DNA of 64,000 nt from contig NZ_CP045997.1 of NCBI RefSeq assembly GCF_010233585.1, forward strand, positions 7,238,914 through 7,302,913, written 5' to 3'. Below are positions 1-9,300 of the stretch, one piece after another. The position numbers and the translations under genes are program-made. Numbering within the stretch: the first letter of the stretch is position 1; every line of letters begins with the position of its first letter. The notes beneath the pieces are model-generated. The model saw nothing but the letters and a program-made list of their open reading frames with translations, was not told the DNA's origin and ran no database searches. Origin of the DNA: Spirosoma endbachense. Lineage in GTDB: Bacteria; Bacteroidota; Bacteroidia; Cytophagales; Spirosomataceae.

Positions 1-15
1 ATCCATCTGACGATT

Positions 16-282
16 TCAATAATATGTACTATGCATAGCTTCATCATGTACTTTATCTTGCTCTATCGTATCCAGCACTGCCCTGGCAAAGGAAGTCTTG
101 TCAGATTTACGATAATGATCTTTCGATAAAGCCCCGGATGGAGCCTTAAAGTCCTGGCTAACGCGCTGACAGGCAGCCCATAAGTCTGGATTCAATTTAA
201 TTTTGTGGTGTCGAATAGGCGTATCAGCCCCAAACCACAGCCGGATTACATTGCCTAAGGTTGGTTTCATCACAGTACCCAT
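16..282 (-). CDS. hypothetical protein, 88 aa
   Basis: Small basic protein that I do not recognise; no signal peptide, membrane segment or known motif is visible. The frame opens with ATG at 282, and a second in-frame ATG at 270 (MKPTLGNVIRLW...) is an equally good start. It stops at 16-18, so the gene is complete within the window. It lies upstream of an AT-rich stretch and next to a LytTR regulator on the same strand, 137 bases away, so co-transcription is unlikely. Codon use looks like its neighbours. It may be a lineage-specific orphan; no function can be given. Confidence 0.5.
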   Translation of the reverse strand: MGTVMKPTLGNVIRLWFGADTPIRHHKIKLNPDLWAACQRVSQDFKAPSGALSKDHYRKSDKTSFARAVLDTIEQDKVHDEAMHSTYY

Positions 283-419
283 GCTTTATTTATCAATATA
301 ACAAAGGCAAATGTTTGATTATTTTACTAATAAATAGGATATTAATTAAAAATTAATTTAAAGTCTGGCCAGAATAGGCATAACATAAAACTGTAGCTGA
401 TCGATTTACCCGAATTTTA

Positions 420-842
420 TTAGCGAAAAGAAGCCATAATCGAACGACTCTTTATAGCTTGATTACCTAATAATTGACGGCGAATTTCCTTCCATCGACG
501 ACGCGAAACGGGAAACGACTCGCCGGTTGTTACATCAACCCGGTAGCTACCGTCAGCAAATTCTATTTTTTCAATAAATTGCCGGTTTACGACACAATTT
601 CGGTGAAGACGGACAAACCAATTCGCTGGCAAATGGCTATGATGGTGCTTTAATGTCTTGGTTGTCAATAACCGTTGCCCATCTTTTAAACACACCCAGC
701 AATAATTCTTTTCAGCTTCTAAACAGACTATATCAGCTGGAGAAAATAATTGGCGACTATCAGTACGAGCGTATAGTCGAATAGGAAGGCAATCAAGCAA
801 TTCGGTAGAAATGACCGTTGCCTGTTCAAAAAAGAAAGTCAT
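420..842 (-). CDS. LytTR DNA-binding domain protein
   Basis: Stand-alone LytTR-type transcription regulator of 140 aa. Residues ~35-130 match the LytTR fold: the ADIVCLEAEKNYCWV strand, the LLTTKTLKHH segment, the FVRLHRNCVVNRQFIEKI core that is the family hallmark, and a C-terminal PVSRRRWKEIRRQL helix. LytTR domains bind imperfect direct repeats and usually follow a receiver domain; here there is no receiver, so the input is unknown. A receiver-only protein is encoded divergently 313 bases away and could in principle be a split partner, but this is inference. Start ATG at 840-842. Confidence 0.85.
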   Translation of the reverse strand: MTFFFEQATVISTELLDCLPIRLYARTDSRQLFSPADIVCLEAEKNYCWVCLKDGQRLLTTKTLKHHHSHLPANWFVRLHRNCVVNRQFIEKIEFADGSYRVDVTTGESFPVSRRRWKEIRRQLLGNQAIKSRSIMASFR

Positions 843-1154
843 TAAAAGGTTGTTTTGCTGTCTCCTTATGTACGAGATTGGCGGTATAGTTAGATTGCCG
901 GAAAGCGATAATATTCTATTTATTCTCTAGACTTATATCAAACTTGCAGATTGGGATTGACCACCTAAATAGTCTATTTCCAATATATATTCATTAATAT
1001 GAGCAGGAATTATATACATTATCCAAACAGAAGATTAATTATAATTTTTCGCAGCGTTGGACAATATATAATGCAAAATCTATTTGTTAATCTATAATAC
1101 GTAGTTACATTGCGTATGTTTTTCGTAAAATATACAACCAATTATTTAGACGGA
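843..1154. other. AT-rich intergenic region between divergent regulators
   Basis: 312 bases between two divergently transcribed regulator genes. It is visibly richer in A/T than the rest of the window, especially 960-1100. It must hold both promoters, but I see no exact TAnnTTTG element; TACATTGC at 1106-1113 is a weak match on the plus strand. The receiver frame can be read from an upstream TTG at 1110 or ATG at 1116 within this stretch. Confidence 0.4.
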
Positions 1155-1643
1155 ATGCCTGATTTTTTTAGTCCGTTAATCTATGCTGTAGACGATGACG
1201 AAGACGATCGCTACTTGTTAGAGCATATTTTTACTGATCATTTTAAGGAATGCGACTTGCGGGTATTTGACAATGGAGCAGCGCTCTTGACCCATTTAAC
1301 GCATCAATTAGACGGTAGACTGCCAGATATGATTATTCTGGATTTAGAAATGCCCGTCTTTAGTGGTTTTGAACTTCTTCATTTTTTAAAGCAAAACGAC
1401 GATTTTAGCTTAATACCTGTTTCGATTCTGTCAGCAACGCTCCATAAAGAGCATATTGATCGGTGCTACGAATTAGGGTCAAGTAGATATCTGAGCAAAT
1501 CGCAAAGTTACATCGAGTTGGTTTCCAGCATTCAACAGTTGCAAGAGTACTGGCTGGAAGCGCTCGTTCTAAAAAAAAGAACCCAAAAGCAGTATTCAAG
1601 GCTACTGGAAGTAATTGACCTGGAAAGTCTTTCGCTTAATTAA
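1155..1643 (+). CDS. response regulator receiver protein (REC only)
   Basis: Single-domain two-component receiver of about 162 aa with no output domain. From the ATG at 1155 the acidic pocket DDDEDD lies at residues 13-18, the phosphoacceptor aspartate is D63 in MIILDLEMP, the switch Ser is in SILSAT, and the conserved Lys is in RYLSKSQSY. This DDDEDDR type is common in Cytophagales next to or apart from hybrid kinases. The frame extends upstream to ATG 1116 and TTG 1110, but 1155 places the first beta strand at the usual distance and has a purine-rich GACGGA before it. A C-terminal ~35 aa tail rich in K/R/Q follows the domain. Confidence 0.85.
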   Translation: MPDFFSPLIYAVDDDEDDRYLLEHIFTDHFKECDLRVFDNGAALLTHLTHQLDGRLPDMIILDLEMPVFSGFELLHFLKQNDDFSLIPVSILSATLHKEHIDRCYELGSSRYLSKSQSYIELVSSIQQLQEYWLEALVLKKRTQKQYSRLLEVIDLESLSLN

Positions 1644-1717
1644 CTAGTAAATTCGTTTACAACTAGTTAGTTTTTCTTATATTGCGTCAAAATTAATGAC
1701 GTATAGTTCATTATCTC

Positions 1718-1894
1718 ATGATCGAACGCTCGCAACCACTACATGACGACGAATCTAGTAGTGAAGAAAACTTCTATAAGATGTTGGAAGAGTACACGCA
1801 ACAAGTTCGGCAACGTTATCGCATACCTGTGCGTTTGAATCTGCCACGTTTATCCGGCAAAAAACCAGGCAAGAGCTATTTCGAAAGCAAGTAA
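1718..1894 (+). CDS. small hypothetical protein, 58 aa
   Basis: Short frame starting ATG at 1718 and stopping TAA at 1892-1894. It encodes an acidic N-terminus (HDDESSSEEN), a predicted helix (YKMLEEYTQQVRQRYR) and a basic tail (LPRLSGKKPGK). I do not recognise a family. It follows the receiver gene by 74 bases on the same strand and could be co-transcribed with it. Its last codons and stop codon are part of the 27-base arm of a hairpin terminator serving the opposite strand, so the tail sequence is constrained by that structure. Coding status is supported by an amphipathic, non-random composition only. Confidence 0.4.
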   Translation: MIERSQPLHDDESSSEENFYKMLEEYTQQVRQRYRIPVRLNLPRLSGKKPGKSYFESK

Positions 1895-1925
1895 TCCATG
1901 CTTTCGAAATAGTTCCTGCCTGGTT
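1859..1925 (-). terminator. long hairpin terminator
   Basis: Arms 1863-1889 and 1899-1925 pair at 25 of 27 positions around a 9-base loop. On the minus strand the stem is followed by six T (1864-1859, the first ones inside the stem base), making a strong intrinsic terminator for the alpha-galactosidase gene ending at 1975. On the plus strand no T-tract follows, but the structure overlaps the end of the 58-aa frame. Confidence 0.75.
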
Positions 1926-1974
1926 ATCCACAAAGCATTCCTGACCTCACAACTCGAAACGATCGAGTGTCGTT

Positions 1975-4200
1975 TTATTTACTTTCGACCAATTCGAGTA
2001 CAACACTGGTTCGGCGCGTATCGACATTGGGATTAAAGCCAATGGTCATCAGGTAGTTTCCGGAATAAACAGTGGTTTCCGTGTTAATCGCCGATTTTGT
2101 TCCTGGATATACATTCAATTCCCGAACCGAATAGTTTTTGGCCGGGTCGAGCCCTTTCAGGCGAACGGGAGCGGTGCTACCAGCCTTGTAGCGATTTTTG
2201 GTCAAATACGAAAACCAGACAGCCCGATCTCTGGATTCACTCACATACATCAACGAAGCAATGTCACTGGTATAAGGCGATAACAGTCTGAATAAATCAC
2301 CCTGCCACACAACCGTCTTGATCTGCTCGTAGGTTTTCAGCGCCTGTTGGCTGAATTCCAGTTCTTTCTCATCTAATTTACTGACAACGATGTCGTAGCC
2401 AACTTTGCCCATCATGGCCACATCCGTCCGAAACTTGATTGGCTGTTTCCCCCAATCAGTAACGTGGTTACAGGTAGCAATAGCCGGGAAGAAATAGGAA
2501 TAATTCCATTGGATGAACACCCGCTCCAGACCGTCGGTATTGTCGCTCGGCCAGAACTCGGTAAAGTACCGTAAAGCGCCGTAATCGACACGCCCACCGC
2601 CCCCCGAACAGAGCATCATCGGTAAGGTCGGATACTTCGTGCGGAGCCGCTCCATCACTTTATACAAGCCCTGCACATAGTCTACATACAGGTGTGATGG
2701 GTTGGGATTAGTAGCCGAAAATGCGTTATAAATGACGGCATTACAATCCCATTTGATATAGCTTAATGTTGGATTTTTCGTCACCACATCGTCGACAATA
2801 CCGTAGACGAACTCCTGAACTTTGGGATTAGTCAGATCAAGTACCAGCTGATTTCTAAAATAATACTCCTGACGGTTTGGGAGCTTCAGCACCCAGTCGG
2901 GATGTTTTTCGTAAAGTTCGCTCTTGGGGCTTACCATTTCTGGCTCCAGCCAGATACCGAATTTAATACCTGCGCCCTCGGCTTCTTTGACCAGATGGCC
3001 CAAACCATGCGGCAGTTTTTTAACATTTTCCTGCCAGTCACCCAAACCAGCGCGATCGTCGTTACGGGGGTATTTGTTGCCAAACCAACCGTCATCGAGC
3101 AGAAACAGATCGACGCCTAATTTCTTGCCATCCTTAAAAAGTGCCGTTAACTTTTCCTCGTTGAAATCGAAATAGGTGGCTTCCCAGTTATTGAGCAGCG
3201 TCAGCCGATCGCCCTGTCCCTGCGGAATACGGAACTTACGCGCCCAACGGTGCAGATTTCGGCTGGCGGTTCCTTTCCCTGAATTTGAATACGTGAACAG
3301 AAACGCCGGTGTTGTAAACTCCTTGCCTGGTGTCAGCGAATAGGCCGATGCGTACGGATTGATTCCTGCCGTAAGCCGTAAGTTATGCAGCGGATCGACC
3401 TCAAATGCAATCTGATAGTTACCCGACCAGGCCAGCGTTCCGGCCATAACTTCGCCTTTATCTTCTTCAGCGGGCTGGTTGAGGGCGACCATAAACGAAG
3501 GTGGTTGAAACAGATCGGCCCGTGTTCCTAATTTGGTATCCAGCAGTTTGATGCCTTCCGAAAGCAGTTCTTCGGTTGGATTCATTTCGTTGGCCCAGTC
3601 GCCGTGGAAATGCGTCAGGTAATAATTCTCCGCCGGAATGTACAGGTTCGCTGATGCGTATTTATGCAGCGTAACGTTCTTTTTTTCGGTATGCCGTATC
3701 GTAGACCACTGTTCAATAACATCTTCGTTCTGGTATGCTTTATAGTACAGCGTCACCTCAAACGGATATTGCGGGTCTTTCAGATAAACCGTTGTCAGCA
3801 CGGTGCCTTCCTCTGCGGGCTTGCGTTCATGCCGCACATAGCGCAGGTCAAGTGATGGGTTCCCGTCGGCATGGGTCACCTGAATGGCTGGTTCCAATAG
3901 ATTTCGTCCCCCGGCAGGCGTATAAACGGAATTGTAAATGCCCGTGTAATCTTCCCCACGCTTGCCATTTCCCGGAATGCGTGCATACTCGTCGGTGCGA
4001 TCAAGCCGTTGGCCGAGGTGAACAATAGTCGGATTCTGGTCTTTATCCACCCGAATGACCAGAGCGGTTCGACGGGTTTCGATAACGATGTGTGTGTCAC
4101 CAGGTGCGCTCCAGGCTGTTACTATGGTCAGGGAAAGCATGACCACAAATACAAAAACAGGTCGAATCATTGGGTGGTTTATCTTCGGGATAAAAGACAT
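1975..4200 (-). CDS. alpha-galactosidase, glycoside hydrolase family 36
   Basis: Exported GH36 alpha-galactosidase, 741 aa, the normal family length. It hydrolyses terminal alpha-1,6-galactose from raffinose-type oligosaccharides or galactomannan. An N-terminal signal peptide (hydrophobic 12-30) precedes a beta-sandwich domain (~35-320) and the catalytic TIM barrel (~330-660). FLLDDGWFG (366-374) and GIWLEPEM (415-422) are barrel signatures; the nucleophile is D485 in YIKWDCN and the acid/base D553 in WPSDNTD, at spacing matching characterised GH36 enzymes. An internal ATG at 4170 (MIRPVFVFVV) gives a more compact signal peptide and may be the true start, since the upstream ATG abuts a hairpin arm. 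It is last in a minus-strand carbohydrate block. Confidence 0.93.
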   Translation of the reverse strand: MSFIPKINHPMIRPVFVFVVMLSLTIVTAWSAPGDTHIVIETRRTALVIRVDKDQNPTIVHLGQRLDRTDEYARIPGNGKRGEDYTGIYNSVYTPAGGRNLLEPAIQVTHADGNPSLDLRYVRHERKPAEEGTVLTTVYLKDPQYPFEVTLYYKAYQNEDVIEQWSTIRHTEKKNVTLHKYASANLYIPAENYYLTHFHGDWANEMNPTEELLSEGIKLLDTKLGTRADLFQPPSFMVALNQPAEEDKGEVMAGTLAWSGNYQIAFEVDPLHNLRLTAGINPYASAYSLTPGKEFTTPAFLFTYSNSGKGTASRNLHRWARKFRIPQGQGDRLTLLNNWEATYFDFNEEKLTALFKDGKKLGVDLFLLDDGWFGNKYPRNDDRAGLGDWQENVKKLPHGLGHLVKEAEGAGIKFGIWLEPEMVSPKSELYEKHPDWVLKLPNRQEYYFRNQLVLDLTNPKVQEFVYGIVDDVVTKNPTLSYIKWDCNAVIYNAFSATNPNPSHLYVDYVQGLYKVMERLRTKYPTLPMMLCSGGGGRVDYGALRYFTEFWPSDNTDGLERVFIQWNYSYFFPAIATCNHVTDWGKQPIKFRTDVAMMGKVGYDIVVSKLDEKELEFSQQALKTYEQIKTVVWQGDLFRLLSPYTSDIASLMYVSESRDRAVWFSYLTKNRYKAGSTAPVRLKGLDPAKNYSVRELNVYPGTKSAINTETTVYSGNYLMTIGFNPNVDTRRTSVVLELVESK

Positions 4201-4268
4201 TGGCTGTTAAGCGCAGGATAGTTGCTCGTACTTTAGTTAAAGTCCGCCATCCTGCGTTTAACAGCCAA
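4200..4268. repeat. long inverted repeat before alpha-galactosidase
   Basis: Arms 4200-4219 and 4249-4268 match at 19 of 20 positions, and the loop contains a further small palindrome (ACTTTAG-TTAAAGT). It fills the gap between the NIPSNAP gene and the alpha-galactosidase gene, both minus strand, with one arm touching the ATG at 4198-4200. No T-tract follows on the minus strand, so it may be an mRNA-processing or stability hairpin rather than a full terminator. Confidence 0.7.
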
Positions 4269-4279
4269 ATTTCTAAAAA

Positions 4280-5047
4280 CTAAATTTGAGAATAACTGGT
4301 CGGCTCCAGAAAAATCCGGATAATGTTTGACACCGTGTTGGCATATTCCGGCGCCTGAGCAGTAGTTTTCCAATCAGGATCAGCGCTAAATTGTTTCCAG
4401 TTAGCATCACGCTCTGCCATATCCTTAAATGTTAGCATGTAGGTTAGGCAAGGCATGTGCTCACCCGCCACAACTTCCCCAAAAAATACCGGGTATAGTT
4501 TCGTTTTGTTAAAGATCTTGATCTCTTCTACATTAAACATTTTTATCTTCCGCCGAACGGCATCTTCGTTATAGCCTTCGTAGGTGCGCAGTTCAAAAAT
4601 TCTGGGTTGTTTCTCCGGTACAATCAGCTGTGGCAATCCATCAAACGCACTCATCAGTGATGTCGAGTAGCGGCCAAAAGGTGCTTTTTCGGGCGGCAGG
4701 CTAACATAAGCCTGAGTAGCCTGACCAAATGCCTGATCGCTGGTCAGCTTGCTGGCCGCCGTAATGTAGGCATCCCAGGATGGATAGGGAATTAAAACGT
4801 GTAGTTTGGCCGGATCCGATTTACCCATCTCCCGAAAAGCGCCTACACTTTTGACACCTTGCCGGTTTAGCGCCGGAATCAGCGCATCTTTCAGGTAATT
4901 TTCAATAGTCGATTGCGGAGAGCCATACCTGGGTTCATAGGTTCGCCATTCATATACTGCTTTCTGTGCATCAGGCTTGTTGCTTTCAGAAGTCGCCAGC
5001 GCAGGAACGGCCAATAGCGATGAGGCCACAAAATTTCTTCGTTTCAT
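4280..5047 (-). CDS. exported NIPSNAP family protein
   Basis: 255-aa protein with an N-terminal signal resembling a twin-arginine leader (MKRRNFVASSLLAVPALA). Two ferredoxin-like alpha/beta NIPSNAP repeats follow: one at ~30-120 beginning AVYEWRTYEPRYG and one at ~145-250 beginning RIFELRTYEGYNE, with the conserved ELRTYE motif. NIPSNAP proteins have no firmly established activity; in Bacteroidota they sit with sugar-degrading enzymes, as here between a GH36 galactosidase and a sugar isomerase. It is separated from both by hairpins but shares their strand, so partial co-transcription is likely. Start ATG 5045-5047. Confidence 0.85.
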   Translation of the reverse strand: MKRRNFVASSLLAVPALATSESNKPDAQKAVYEWRTYEPRYGSPQSTIENYLKDALIPALNRQGVKSVGAFREMGKSDPAKLHVLIPYPSWDAYITAASKLTSDQAFGQATQAYVSLPPEKAPFGRYSTSLMSAFDGLPQLIVPEKQPRIFELRTYEGYNEDAVRRKIKMFNVEEIKIFNKTKLYPVFFGEVVAGEHMPCLTYMLTFKDMAERDANWKQFSADPDWKTTAQAPEYANTVSNIIRIFLEPTSYSQI

Positions 5048-5058
5048 TTAGGTTCATA

Positions 5059-5103
5059 CAACCTCAGCCCACAAACCAATACCAGGCTTGTGGGCTGAGG
5101 TTG
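5059..5103 (-). terminator. intercistronic hairpin, 16-bp perfect stem
   Basis: Arms 5059-5074 and 5088-5103 are perfectly complementary over 16 bases with a 13-base loop. It lies between the isomerase and NIPSNAP genes on the minus strand. There is no T-tract, so it could attenuate or stabilise rather than fully terminate. Confidence 0.55.
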
Positions 5104-5119
5104 AGTTTAGTTCGTTTTT

Positions 5120-6007
5120 CTAAACACTAATTTTGGTCAGATTCCGATAGCTGATGGCAATGGATTCCAATGGGGGGCGCTTGCAGATATCCTGCTCTAC
5201 GAAATAGTGCGTTAATCCTGCTGTTTTCTTCGCATCGAAAATACGCTGGAAATTGATCGAGCCTAAGCCCACCTCCGCAAATTCGCGCTCTTTTGTTTTG
5301 GCCATATCTTTTATATGCCAGAGCGGGAAACGACCAGGATGTTTCTTGAACAGAGCAACCGGATCCTGCCCCGCGAAACTGGCCCAATAAAGATCAAGCT
5401 CCATCTTCACCAGATTCGGATCAGTGCCTTTCAGGATAAGATCGTAGGGCAGTTGACCGCCCATGGGCTTAAATTCAAAATCGTGGTTATGGTAAGCAAA
5501 TTGAATGCCGCTGGCTTTACAAAGCTCTGCCGATTTGTTGAACAGATCGACATGGCGTTTGTAGTCATCCATTTTGCGTTCTTCCGGAAACAGATACGCA
5601 CACACCATGTATTTCTGGCCCAGTGTAGCCGCATCGTCGACGGCCCGCTTCCAGTCCTTTTTCAGCGTACCCTTCGCATTGGGCATGGTGTTTCCGGTAG
5701 TGTAGTGACCGCTCGGAGCCGACAAACCCAGACTCTTCAGTAAAGCCGAAAACTGAGCCGGTGTTTTCCCAAAAAACTTACCATCCGAATAGCCAAATAG
5801 CTCAACTTCTTTATAGCCAATCTCAGCTACTTTTTTCAGCGTGCCTTCAACGTCTTTCGGCAGTAAGTCACGCAGGGTGTATAGTTGTAAGCCAACGGTT
5901 TTGGCAGGCTTGGCAAATACATCAAGGCCAGGAGTCAGGACGGCGGCCATCGCCAGCGCACTGGTTTTAAGAAAATCCTTACGGGATACTTTTTGTGAAC
6001 CGTTCAT
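5120..6007 (-). CDS. exported sugar phosphate isomerase/epimerase (TIM barrel)
   Basis: 295-aa protein of the xylose-isomerase-like / AP endonuclease 2 TIM-barrel superfamily with a Tat-like leader (VSRKDFLKTSALAMAAVL). The barrel starts at VGLQLYTLRDLLP (~38), then VAEIGYKEVELFGY, YMVCAYLFPEERK, FAYHNHDFEFKP, a metal-site MELDLYWASFAGQDP and LWHIKDMAK, followed by FVEQDICKRPPLESI; these glutamate and histidine strands carry the divalent-metal ligands in the family. Substrate is not predictable. Such periplasmic enzymes accompany Gfo/Idh/MocA oxidoreductases and glycosidases in Cytophagales. First gene of the minus-strand block; start ATG 6005-6007. Confidence 0.88.
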   Translation of the reverse strand: MNGSQKVSRKDFLKTSALAMAAVLTPGLDVFAKPAKTVGLQLYTLRDLLPKDVEGTLKKVAEIGYKEVELFGYSDGKFFGKTPAQFSALLKSLGLSAPSGHYTTGNTMPNAKGTLKKDWKRAVDDAATLGQKYMVCAYLFPEERKMDDYKRHVDLFNKSAELCKASGIQFAYHNHDFEFKPMGGQLPYDLILKGTDPNLVKMELDLYWASFAGQDPVALFKKHPGRFPLWHIKDMAKTKEREFAEVGLGSINFQRIFDAKKTAGLTHYFVEQDICKRPPLESIAISYRNLTKISV

Positions 6008-6317
6008 AGCAATGGGAATTAATTAGTATTACCTCCATAAGAGACAGATGTAATCTGCCTACTCTTTACCGCCTGACCCTTGCCCGTTTATCTGCCCAAA
6101 CAATATACTACCGGGTGTCTAAAATGGCTTATAATCGGTTCGCTAACCGTCATGATTATATCAAATCGCCGTCGTTCATAAAGTGATTGTTTAGGGCTCC
6201 TTTTCTACTACCACTCTAACGAAACTACCAGTAAAGTACTTAAGCTATAAACGTGATCATAGCCTATCATTTTATGAACAAAATCACGTTATTCACGTGT
6301 AGCTGACCTCTTACTCT
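6008..6317. other. divergent intergenic region
   Basis: 310 bases between the isomerase (minus) and the secreted propeller protein (plus). It must contain both promoters. I see no exact TAnnTTTG element on either strand, no RNA gene and no coding frame of note. Confidence 0.4.
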
Positions 6318-9300
6318 ATGCCGCGTTTTTACTCGCTATTTCTTTTTATTTGTCTGTTTACCACAAGTCTTCGGGCAGAACCGGTTGCTTTTGTGCAAAA
6401 CCGTGGTCAATGGGCAGATGAGGTGCGGTTTCGGGCTGAAATTCCGGGCGGTTATCTGTACCTGAAAGCCAATGCGCTTCATTACGTTTTCTACGATGGC
6501 GCAATCCTGTCCAGCCATCATACCCCAACGGCAGGGCAACCCATGAGCGATCAGATTCCGGGGCATGCCGTTGAAGTTCGATTTGAGGGAGCTAATGCCG
6601 CCAGCCAGATTGAAACCAGTCACCCCTCCCCTACTATTCGTAATTATCTTACAGGCAAGCATCCTGTAGGTAATGTTTCGGCATTTAGCGAGGTGCTTTA
6701 CCACGACCTTTATCCGGGAATTGATCTGCGGCTATATGCCTATTATCAGACGCTCAAATACGAATTTATTGTTCACCCTGGTGCCGACCCAGCCGCTATT
6801 CGACTGGCTTATTCAGGTGCCAGCCGCGTTCGAATGGATAATGAGCAGCTGGTGGTCGAAACGAGCCTTCAGTCGATTACGGAAAGCCGTCCCTACTCCT
6901 ATGTTAGCCAGAACGGTCGCGCCATCGAAGTCGCTGCACACTGGCAACTCGACACCGACCAGAATACGACTACCGTTCGAAAGGCAGGCTTCCGATTTCC
7001 AAATGGGTACGATAAAACACAAACGCTGACCATTGACCCCGAACTGGTTTTCTCGAGCTACTCTGGTTCCTATTCCGACAACTGGGGCATGACGGCTACC
7101 TACGATACAGACGGTAATCTTTACTCTGGCGGCATTGTGTTCGGGCCAGATTTCCCGGCCATAACCGGGGCGTTTCAAGCCAAGTTTAGTGGCGAAGTCG
7201 ATGTAGCCGTTCTGAAATTCAGCCCGGATGGCAGCAAACTGCTTTACGCTACGTTTCTTGGCGGCAAACAGGCCGAGGTGCCACATAGCCTCATTGTCAA
7301 TAACCGGGGAGATCTTGTGATCATGGGTTCCACCTCCTCAACCGATTTTCCGGTAACAGCGGGTGCCTATCAAACTAAAACCCAACTGGGTACACCAGCC
7401 TCCTACTCCTTCGCGACCACGACCAGTATTGAGTTTAACAATGGCAGTGATCTGTTTATTTCTATTCTTAGTCCCGATGGCAAGCAACTAAAAGCGAGCA
7501 CATTCGTAGGAGGAGCCAGTAAAGATGGAGTAGGTGCCAGTTTAACTACCGGTATACATGGCGATGGGATATCATTCCGAAATTATGGCGATGATCTTCG
7601 GGGTGAAGTAATTGTCGGTCCAGACGATGACGTTTATGTGGCCAGCGTAACCGAATCCACTGATTTTCTGGCTGCTGCCCTGCCCATAACCGGGAGCAAT
7701 CAGGCCGATGCAGTCGTTTTCAGATTAAGTTCTGATTTATCGCAACTTCGCTGGAGTTCCCGAATGGGCGGTAGCGGTTATGACAAAGCGCATAGCCTTA
7801 AATTAACGGCATCAGGCAGCTTATATGTTTGTGGAGTCACCACTAGTCTCGACTTGCCCGCCAGCACAGATGCCCTTAAATCGAAGCTGGAAAGTACAAT
7901 CCATGTCGACGGATTCGTCGCTCGCTTCGATAATCAGAAAATAGCCCGGATGACGTATCTGGGTACCGAAGCCGAAGACATTGCCTACTTGCTGGACATA
8001 GATCCTGATGGCAATCCATACGTTTTTGGGTCGACACGAGGCAAATATCCCGTCACAACGGGTACGTATCAGAATGCGGGAAGCAGCCAGTTTATCCATG
8101 CACTTGACCCGAATTTAGCAAAGACCATTTTCTCTACTGTTATTGGGTCGGGACGGTCAACGCCAGACATTGCTCCGACGGCATTTCTGGTCAACGAATG
8201 TGGTAACATATACCTGTCGGGCTGGGGCGGAGTGGTGAACGTACGAACCGGCTTTAACACAAGCAGCAACACGACCGGCTTACCGGTTACGAAAGAAGCC
8301 TATAAGAAAACAACGAATGGCAGTAATTTTTGGGTAGCCCTACTGGAGCGGGGGGCCAAATCACTACTCTATGCCACGTTTGTCGGTAGTGACGCCATCG
8401 GTCGGGGCGATCATGTCGATGGCGGGACATCACGATTCAATAAACAGGGTGTTATTTTCCATGCGGTTTGCGCCTGTGGCGGCACAAATTTCCCGGCAAC
8501 GGCCCAAGCCTGGTCAAAAACCAACAACAGTACCAATTGTAATAACCTGGCGTTCAAATTTGATGTAGACCGGCTGCGGGCGGGTTTTGATACCTATCGC
8601 GGTACGGAAAAAGGCGTCATAACAGGATGCACACCCCTTACACTCACGTTTCAGAATACGAGTTCTGGTGGAAAACAGTACCAATGGCTCATCGATGGCC
8701 AGGTCGTCTCAACCGATACGGCAAAAACGAGCTATGTATTCACCAAAGCCGGGCAATATCTTGTCAAGATTCGCGCGTATAACCCACTGACGTGTCAGCG
8801 AGTGGATTCTGTCCAGCAACTGATTACGGTCAATCCGGCCAATTTCCAGATCAGCCCCGACACAACCATCTGCCCCGATGCCAGCGCCCTTCTGAGGGCC
8901 AGCGGAGCTACAAAATATGCCTGGTCACCAGCCGATGGATTAAGCAGTACAACCATTGCCAATCCAATGGCCAGTCCAAAACAAACGACGACTTACACGG
9001 TCGACATGACCAATGAATTTGGTTGCGTAACTCGCAAAAGCGTAACCGTGAGCACTGATGCGTCATTTCGGCCTGATTTTACGGTCCAGGTTGGCGAAGA
9101 CTGCAACCAGGCGGCCCAGCTTACATTCGTCAATAATACAAAGAATGCGGACCGATATGTCTGGCAGTTGGGCAATGGTGATACCGTTCGAACGCCTATA
9201 CCCGAAAACTATCAGTACAATCAATCGGGGCAATACACGATTACACTCACGGCATCGCGTAATGGCTGTTCCCTAAGCGCTACCAGGACGATTAGTGTCG

